Assembly (NCBI RefSeq): GCF_030272705.1
Contig: NZ_JARFYM010000002.1
Location: forward strand, 186,001 to 250,000
Source: Rhizobium mayense
GTDB lineage: Bacteria > Pseudomonadota > Alphaproteobacteria > Rhizobiales > Rhizobiaceae
Direction: 5' to 3'
Length of the DNA stretch: 64,000 nucleotides
The position numbers and the translations under genes are program-made. Position 1 is the first letter of the stretch; every line of letters begins with the position of its first letter. Below are positions 59,639 through 64,000 of this stretch, one piece after another. The notes beneath the pieces were generated by a model. That model saw only the letters and a list, made by a program, of their open reading frames with translations. It ran no database searches and had not been told where the DNA came from.

Positions 59639-59782
59639 TCAGATCACCCTCGCCACGAGCGCGAACAGAAATACGAACGACGAGACGACCGAGCAAACTT
59701 CGATACCATGGACGAGATGGGCTCGGGCGGTGTTCGGAAACCGTTTCACAACCGGTCGTCGCAGATCGAAAGCCAGTGCCAT
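59639..59782 (-). CDS. 47-residue single-span membrane protein
   Basis: ATG 59782 is preceded by GGAAGGAGGCAGGTC, close to an ideal ribosome site with 6-bp spacing; the stop is TGA 59641-59639. The peptide starts MALAFDLRRPVVKRFPNTAR and ends with a hydrophobic helix (VCSVVSSFVFLFALVARVI). It sits 15 bp after the stop of the next small gene and would be co-translated. I do not recognise the family. The ribosome site and composition argue for a real gene despite its length. Confidence 0.5.
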   Translation of the reverse strand: MALAFDLRRPVVKRFPNTARAHLVHGIEVCSVVSSFVFLFALVARVI

Positions 59783-59797
59783 GACCTGCCTCCTTCC

Positions 59798-59983
59798 TCA
59801 ATACCAGGGTGCCGGTGTAGAGCACCAATAGTAAAACTCGTAGTCGCGAGCCGATCGCTCACGATCGTCATCCGAAGTGATTGGTCTTTCGATCGGTTTG
59901 CCGAGAGCGCCCGGCTCGCTCATTTGGCGGGGCGCAAGACGGCTGAGGGCTATCTTCAAGCCGCTGATGAAGTCGAATTTCAT
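59798..59983 (-). CDS. 61-residue hypothetical protein
   Basis: ATG 59983 follows GGAGGATCGC (GGAGG, 5-bp spacing); the stop is TGA 59800-59798. The sequence has a basic amphipathic start (MKFDFISGLKIALSRLAPRQ), a charged middle (ITSDDDRERSARDYEF) and an aromatic C-terminus (YYWCSTPAPWY). I do not recognise it. It forms a tight two-gene unit with the 47-residue membrane protein just downstream. Confidence 0.5.
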   Translation of the reverse strand: MKFDFISGLKIALSRLAPRQMSEPGALGKPIERPITSDDDRERSARDYEFYYWCSTPAPWY

Positions 59984-60129
59984 GCGATCCTCCATCTCGT
60001 TGATCGGGCCGCGCGTTCGTGGTCCAAGCTTCGACAGGCCATCGATGACCAGATTTTGTCTATAAAAATACTGGATTAAAAGGAACGACCGTCTTTCCTT
60101 GCTTGGAAAACAGGAAAACTGTTTCGTCC

Positions 60130-60906
60130 TCAGGGCGTCTGTTTCGGCCGCCAGCGCAGCAGATAAGATTCCAGGACATGGGCAAGACGATTCAATGAGA
60201 AACCGACAAGACCGAGAACGAGAACGCCGACCATCACGAGAGCCATGTCGAACCGCTCGCGGCCGGCGATGACCAGACCACCAACGCCCCGGCCGACAGC
60301 GAGGAAATATTCGGCGCCCACGGTCGCAAGCCAGGCATAGATCAGGCCGAGATGCACGCCTGTCGCGATCGAGGGCATGGCCGAGGGGAGATAGATGCGC
60401 AGCACGCGCTGCCTCGCGTTGAATTTCAAGGCGCGTCCGACCTCGATCAGATCGTCCGGTGCATCCCGCATGCCGTCATAGGTATTGAGCACGATCGGAA
60501 TGAACGAGGCCAGCGCCACGAAGACAATCTTCGCCTGTTCGCCGAAACCAAACCAGACCGAGATCAGCGGTATCCAGGCGAGAAGGGAGATCTGCTTCAA
60601 GCCGTTGAAGGTCGGCATGACCAGCCTGTCGGCAAGGCGCGAGAGCGCCAGTACCGTCGCGAAGGTGACGCCAAGAACGCAGCCGATCAGAAAACCGGCG
60701 ATATTGCGCATCAGGCTGGAGCCGAGTTCGCCGATGAGATCGTTGTCGATGAGCTCGCGCTTTGCTGTGCGTGCAACATCCTCGAGAGATGGTAGAAAAC
60801 GCGGGTCAGCAAGTCCGGTTCGGCTCGATACTTCCCAGGCAATGAATATCAGGATCGGCAAGGTTATGCCGCGGCGGAACCGGACTGTCCTGCTTGCGGT
60901 CGCCAT
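60130..60906 (-). CDS. ABC transporter permease, sulfonate/nitrate (SsuC/TauC) type, second copy
   Basis: 258 residues from ATG 60906 (AGGAG upstream); the longer frame to 61188 lies inside the other permease gene. Six membrane helices. The SsuC EAA-like loop is APDDLIEVGRALKFNARQRVLRIYLPSAMPSIATGVHLGLIYAWLATVGAEYF. It is 2 bp after the first permease gene. Most SsuABC systems have one permease gene working as a homodimer; two adjacent different genes suggest a heterodimer here. Confidence 0.87.
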   Translation of the reverse strand: MATASRTVRFRRGITLPILIFIAWEVSSRTGLADPRFLPSLEDVARTAKRELIDNDLIGELGSSLMRNIAGFLIGCVLGVTFATVLALSRLADRLVMPTFNGLKQISLLAWIPLISVWFGFGEQAKIVFVALASFIPIVLNTYDGMRDAPDDLIEVGRALKFNARQRVLRIYLPSAMPSIATGVHLGLIYAWLATVGAEYFLAVGRGVGGLVIAGRERFDMALVMVGVLVLGLVGFSLNRLAHVLESYLLRWRPKQTP

Positions 60907-60908
60907 CG

Positions 60909-61727
60909 TCAGATCTCCTGTCGCTTCCAGCGCTGGATCAGCGTCTCGGTGCGATCCAAGCTCTTGTCCATGATGAAACCGACGAGGCCGATGGCGATCA
61001 TCGCGACGATGACGGTATCGAGCCAGAACATTTGCCGCCCCCATACCAGCAGGTAGCCGAGTCCTTCCGACGAAGCCAGAAGCTCGACCCCGACGAGCGA
61101 AGTCCAGGAATGGGTGAGGCCATAGCGAATGCCAGTGAACATGGCGGGCACGGCGCCGGGCAGGACAACCAGCCGCAAGGTTTGCCAACGGCTGAAGCGC
61201 AGAGCCCTGCCAACCTCCAGATATTTCGGCGAGACGCCACGAATGCCGGTGAAGGTATTCAGTGCCATCGGCACGATCGCGCCCTTGGCGATGATGATGA
61301 TCTTCAGGGTCTCCTCAATCCCGACGAGGAGCATCAGGAGTGGTATCCAGCCAAGGGTCGGAATCTGTGCGAAGGCGAGGAAGAGCGGCTTTACATAGTC
61401 CTCGACCCTCTCCGAAAGCCCCATCGCAATGCCGAGGACGAGGCCAGCGCTTGCGCCGAGGGCGAAGCCGATGACGACCCGGCGCAGGCTGACGCCGGTG
61501 TGATAAAGGAGTTCGCCGCTGACGATCATGTCCCGCGCGGTTTGATAGACGTAATTGGGCGGCGGCAGGATCTGTTCGGGGAGCCAGCCTCTGGCGGAAG
61601 CGATCCACCAGAGGACGATCAGCACAAGAGGCAAGATCAGGCCGGTTCCGGCGATGATCAGGCGCTTTCGCCATGGCTGTGCCGGATGGAGGCCAGCATG
61701 CCCGGCAGTTTCGAGAAACGCGGTCAT
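60909..61727 (-). CDS. ABC transporter permease, sulfonate/nitrate (SsuC/TauC) type, first copy
   Basis: 272 residues with six to seven membrane helices. The family segment VSPKYLEVGRALRFSRWQTLRLVVLPGAVPAMFTGIRYGLTHSWTSLVGVELLASSEGLG is present, equivalent to the one in the second permease. It lies 33 bp after the binding-protein stop. Together with the second permease and the ATPase it forms an importer for a sulfonate, sulfate ester or similar sulfur source; substrate inference comes from context. Confidence 0.87.
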   Translation of the reverse strand: MTAFLETAGHAGLHPAQPWRKRLIIAGTGLILPLVLIVLWWIASARGWLPEQILPPPNYVYQTARDMIVSGELLYHTGVSLRRVVIGFALGASAGLVLGIAMGLSERVEDYVKPLFLAFAQIPTLGWIPLLMLLVGIEETLKIIIIAKGAIVPMALNTFTGIRGVSPKYLEVGRALRFSRWQTLRLVVLPGAVPAMFTGIRYGLTHSWTSLVGVELLASSEGLGYLLVWGRQMFWLDTVIVAMIAIGLVGFIMDKSLDRTETLIQRWKRQEI

Positions 61728-61760
61728 GCCGCCTCCTTCACCCTGTCCTTCGGATTACGA

Positions 61761-62837
61761 TCAGGACGCAACCGGCTTTCCGTCCGCACCATAGGGCTGC
61801 CAGAACTTTTGCAGGCCTAGCCGTTCCAGCGAGTTGTTGAGATATTTCGGCTCGAACCAGCCGTTGAGATCTACCTCGCGGCGAATGAGGCCGTATTCCT
61901 TGCTCTTCACCGCCTGCTCCTTGTACAGCGAAACGAGCAGATCATCGATCAGCGGCGAGTTGCGGTAGGCGAGCTTGTCGTTTCGGAAAAATTCGTCGAG
62001 TACCGGGATCGGCGTACCGGCCTTGTGCCAGAGTTCCAGCAATGCGCTACGATTCGACTCGTCGGACGACCATTGGGCCGCCTTCACGAAAGCGTCGACG
62101 ACGCGCTGCGTAATATCCGGATGCGCATCGATGAAGGCTTCGCGGCCGATGATTCCGGCGTTGCGGCCGAAGCGAGGATCATCCCCCTTCGTCGTATAGA
62201 CGATGTCGGCGGAGCCCTTGGCTGCGAGATTTATGAGATCGGTATCACCGAATGCGGCATCGATATCCTTGCTAGCGAGAGCCGCCACCGTTCCCGCACT
62301 ATCGAGATTGATGACTTGCAGGTCGCGCTCGGTCAGCCCATGCGCCTGCAGTATCTTGATAGCGGCCAAGTGGCCGTTGGTGCCGCGCTGCAGGGCAACC
62401 TTGCGGCCCTTCAGATCCTCGATCTTTCTGATATTGGAGTCCTTGGCGACCGCCAGATAGAGCGGTTTGCGCGCGCCACTGGCGAGAAGATATTTGGTCT
62501 TGAGACCGGTAGCACGCCCGATCAGCGCGGGCAGGTCACCTTGATAGGCAAAATCGAGCTGGTTGTTGGCAAAGCCCTCGTTCACGGCCGGGCCGGCGCC
62601 CTTGAAGAAGGTCCATTCGACCTTGATGTTCGGATCATTGGCGAACTCCTTCTCCAGATATTCGCCGGCGCGGGCGGTCGCTGCCGAAGTGCCTTCCGAA
62701 TAGGGGCGATTGTCGACACCGATCGCTGCATAGCCGACATGGATGACCAGGGGCTCTTCCGCATGGGCGGAGGCGGCAAACATGCCCAAGACGAAGACTA
62801 CACCGGCCGCCAGACGAGAAATATTTGTCAGTTTCAT
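61761..62837 (-). CDS. Periplasmic substrate-binding protein, SsuA/NMT1 type
   Basis: 358 residues from ATG 62837 (CGGAG upstream). The signal peptide ends near residue 27 (ASAHAEE). SsuA/NMT1 features are VEWTFFKGAGPAVNEGFANNQLDFAYQGDLPALIG, LKGRKVALQRGTNGHLAAIKILQAHGL and VAALASKDIDAAFGDTDLINLAAKG, with the final NDGIWFEPKYLN-like segment (LNGWFEPKYLNNSL). Such receptors capture alkane- or aryl-sulfonates or nitrile- and thiamine-precursor-like molecules. It is encoded between the ATPase and permease genes. Confidence 0.88.
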   Translation of the reverse strand: MKLTNISRLAAGVVFVLGMFAASAHAEEPLVIHVGYAAIGVDNRPYSEGTSAATARAGEYLEKEFANDPNIKVEWTFFKGAGPAVNEGFANNQLDFAYQGDLPALIGRATGLKTKYLLASGARKPLYLAVAKDSNIRKIEDLKGRKVALQRGTNGHLAAIKILQAHGLTERDLQVINLDSAGTVAALASKDIDAAFGDTDLINLAAKGSADIVYTTKGDDPRFGRNAGIIGREAFIDAHPDITQRVVDAFVKAAQWSSDESNRSALLELWHKAGTPIPVLDEFFRNDKLAYRNSPLIDDLLVSLYKEQAVKSKEYGLIRREVDLNGWFEPKYLNNSLERLGLQKFWQPYGADGKPVAS

Positions 62838-62859
62838 AAGGTTGCTCCGTTTTTTTGAT

Positions 62860-63702
62860 TTATCTTGCGATTGCGACGGCCGGTCTGGCATCGGCCGGTC
62901 GCTGGCTCACGCCGGATGAGACCGGGCGCGAACCGGACAGTGGTTGCGTCGTGGCATTGAGACTTTCCAGAACACGATTGCGCACTGCGGCGAGCGCGTT
63001 TGAGGTTCGTTCGCGCAGGCGCGGCAATTCCACCGGAATGATTTCACGGATGCGGCCGGGCCGCGGCGACATGACGACGACGCGGTCGCCGAGATAGACC
63101 GCTTCATCGACGTCGTGCGTCACCAGCACCATGGTGATCCGCTCCTTGGCCCAAATCTCCTGCAGCTCGTCCTGCAGCCGTGCCTTGGTGATGGCGTCGA
63201 GAGCGCCGAAGGGCTCATCGAGAAACAGTACGTCCGGGCGATTGACCAAGCCGCGGGCAATGCCGGCGCGTTGGGCCATACCGCCCGAAAGCTGATGCGG
63301 ATAGGCGTCGGCAAAGCCGGAAAGCCCGACGAGTTGTAGATGCTCGTCGACGAGCCGTTTCTTCTCGGTCTTGCTGTGCGCGGAATTTTCCAGTCCGAGC
63401 GCCACATTGCGGGCGACCGTCAGCCATGGGAAAAGCCGAGGTTCCTGGAAGACGATGCCGCGGTCGAGACTGGGCTCCGTGACCCGCTTGCCTGCATGTG
63501 TGATCGAACCGGATGTGGCAGCATCGAGCCCGGAGCCGAGGCGCAACAACGTCGATTTTCCGCAGCCGCTGGCGCCGACGATGGTGACGAACTCGCCCTC
63601 GGCAATGTCGAGGCTGACATCGTCCAGCGCCGTCAGGCTTTCGCCATTGACCTGGAACCGCCGCGTCACATGGCTGATCCTCAGATGGGAAGGATTGCTC
63701 AT
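62860..63702 (-). CDS. ABC transporter ATP-binding protein, SsuB type
   Basis: 280 residues from ATG 63702 (GGGAGAAGACG upstream). Walker A is GASGCGKSTLLRL, the Q-loop is IVFQEPRLFPWLTVARNV, the signature is LSGGMAQRAGIARGL, Walker B is VLFLDEPFGALDA and the switch is VLVTHDVDEAVYLGDRVVVM. The EPRLFPW segment is characteristic of the SsuB/TauB group. A Ser/Pro-rich 40-residue tail follows the domain. It precedes the binding-protein gene by 22 bp. Confidence 0.9.
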   Translation of the reverse strand: MSNPSHLRISHVTRRFQVNGESLTALDDVSLDIAEGEFVTIVGASGCGKSTLLRLGSGLDAATSGSITHAGKRVTEPSLDRGIVFQEPRLFPWLTVARNVALGLENSAHSKTEKKRLVDEHLQLVGLSGFADAYPHQLSGGMAQRAGIARGLVNRPDVLFLDEPFGALDAITKARLQDELQEIWAKERITMVLVTHDVDEAVYLGDRVVVMSPRPGRIREIIPVELPRLRERTSNALAAVRNRVLESLNATTQPLSGSRPVSSGVSQRPADARPAVAIAR

Positions 63703-63715
63703 CGTCTTCTCCCGC

Positions 63716-64000
63716 CTATTCGGCAGCAACGGCCGCGCGGGCCGGATGCTGCGGCACGCGCAGACCCAGATTTTCGCGCAGGGTCTTGCCTTCGTATTCG
63801 CTGCGGAAAAGGCCGCGACGGCGAAGTTTAGGCAGAACGTGCTCGACAAAATCGTAGAGACCGACCGGCAGATGCGGCGGCATGACGTTGAAGCCGTCGG
63901 CAGCGCCGGTCTTGAACCATTCTTCCATCTGGTCGGCGATCTGCACCGGCGTTCCGACGATCTGCCAGTGGCCGCGGGCGCCGGCCACGCGCAGGTAGAG
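63716..64000 (-). CDS. FMN-dependent monooxygenase (LLM class, DszA/NtaA/SnaA group), C-terminal part
   Basis: About 94 residues run in from the right edge and end at 63716. The tail matches the DszA/NtaA/SnaA group of two-component FMN monooxygenases: GHWQIVGTPVQIADQMEEWFKTGAADGFNVMPPHLPVGLYDFVEHVLPKLRRRGLFRSEYEGKTLRENLGL. These enzymes cleave C-S or C-N bonds using reduced flavin from a partner reductase. It is 13 bp upstream of the SsuB gene on the same strand, so it probably releases sulfite from the imported compound. The flavin-binding region lies outside the window. Confidence 0.88.
   Translation of the reverse strand, partial: LYLRVAGARGHWQIVGTPVQIADQMEEWFKTGAADGFNVMPPHLPVGLYDFVEHVLPKLRRRGLFRSEYEGKTLRENLGLRVPQHPARAAVAAE

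Noticed and set aside
59708..60079. 123-codon plus-strand frame antisense to the two small minus-strand genes
   Set aside because: No good ribosome site, whereas the opposite strand has two strong ones.
1..64000. tRNA or rRNA genes, CRISPR arrays, insertion sequences, prophage genes
   Set aside because: Looked for on both strands; no transposase-like protein, repeat array or RNA gene pattern was recognised. A dedicated tRNA or repeat search could not be run.

Overview
The window looks like part of a replicon of a Rhizobium-type alphaproteobacterium. It is GC-rich and densely coded. Protein families and operon styles match Rhizobiaceae accessory or megaplasmid DNA: many sugar-acid and organic-acid uptake operons, each beside its own GntR/FCD regulator, a DUF982 protein, a DUF4142 protein and a DUF1275 protein. 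This assignment is inferred from protein content; no rRNA, tRNA, replication gene, insertion sequence, prophage or CRISPR array was seen.

Layout. 1-2.9 kb: the 3' end of an IclR regulator, a DUF922 secreted protease-like protein, RecX and an MHS-type symporter. 3.0-12.6 kb: a uronate/aldonate region with a GntR regulator, a polar-amino-acid-type ABC importer, a Zn-dependent polyol dehydrogenase, fructuronate reductase (uxuB), mannonate dehydratase (uxuA), a divergent GntR regulator and an aldo/keto reductase. 12.7-21.2 kb: a tripartite tricarboxylate transporter (TctABC) coupled by start/stop overlaps to two MmgE/PrpD proteins, an SDR lacking the usual catalytic Tyr and an isopropylmalate-dehydrogenase-like enzyme, with a GntR regulator and clear operators. 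21.3-26.7 kb: a split chromate-transporter pair, an OhrR-like regulator divergent from a secreted alpha/beta hydrolase with two identical palindromic operators between them, and small proteins. 26.9-34.2 kb: an ABC importer plus two different enolase-superfamily dehydratases, divergently arranged around a perfect 26-bp palindrome.

34.3-41.8 kb: a compact, translationally coupled cluster (XRE regulator, then HyfB, C, E, F, G and I homologues). It encodes a complex-I/group-4-hydrogenase-like membrane complex, but the large subunit has Ser in place of the first pair of NiFe-binding Cys and lacks the last one. It is therefore probably an energy-converting-hydrogenase-related (Ehr) complex and not a hydrogenase; no ferredoxin-like HyfA/HyfH subunit is encoded nearby. 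42-46 kb: DUF1275, a PuuD-like amidotransferase, an aldo/keto reductase and a divergent LysR regulator.

46-57.2 kb: a possible lipid-oxidation island, all on the minus strand. It contains a membrane patatin-like lipase, a ThDP enzyme, a 948-residue fusion of a catalase-related heme domain to a cyclooxygenase-like heme dioxygenase, and a nitroreductase-like protein overlapping the fusion gene by 4 bp. A DUF4239 membrane protein and a PAS-GGDEF cyclase lie upstream. 57.4-64 kb: a sulfur-scavenging region with a 1-Cys peroxiredoxin, an SsuABC-like importer with two permease genes and the end of an FMN-dependent monooxygenase. A deletion scar there joins the tail of a binding-protein-like gene to the tail of a sulfatase gene.

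The two strongest leads for new biology are the catalase/cyclooxygenase fusion with its partners and the NiFe-less Hyf-like complex. The two-PrpD tricarboxylate operon comes next.
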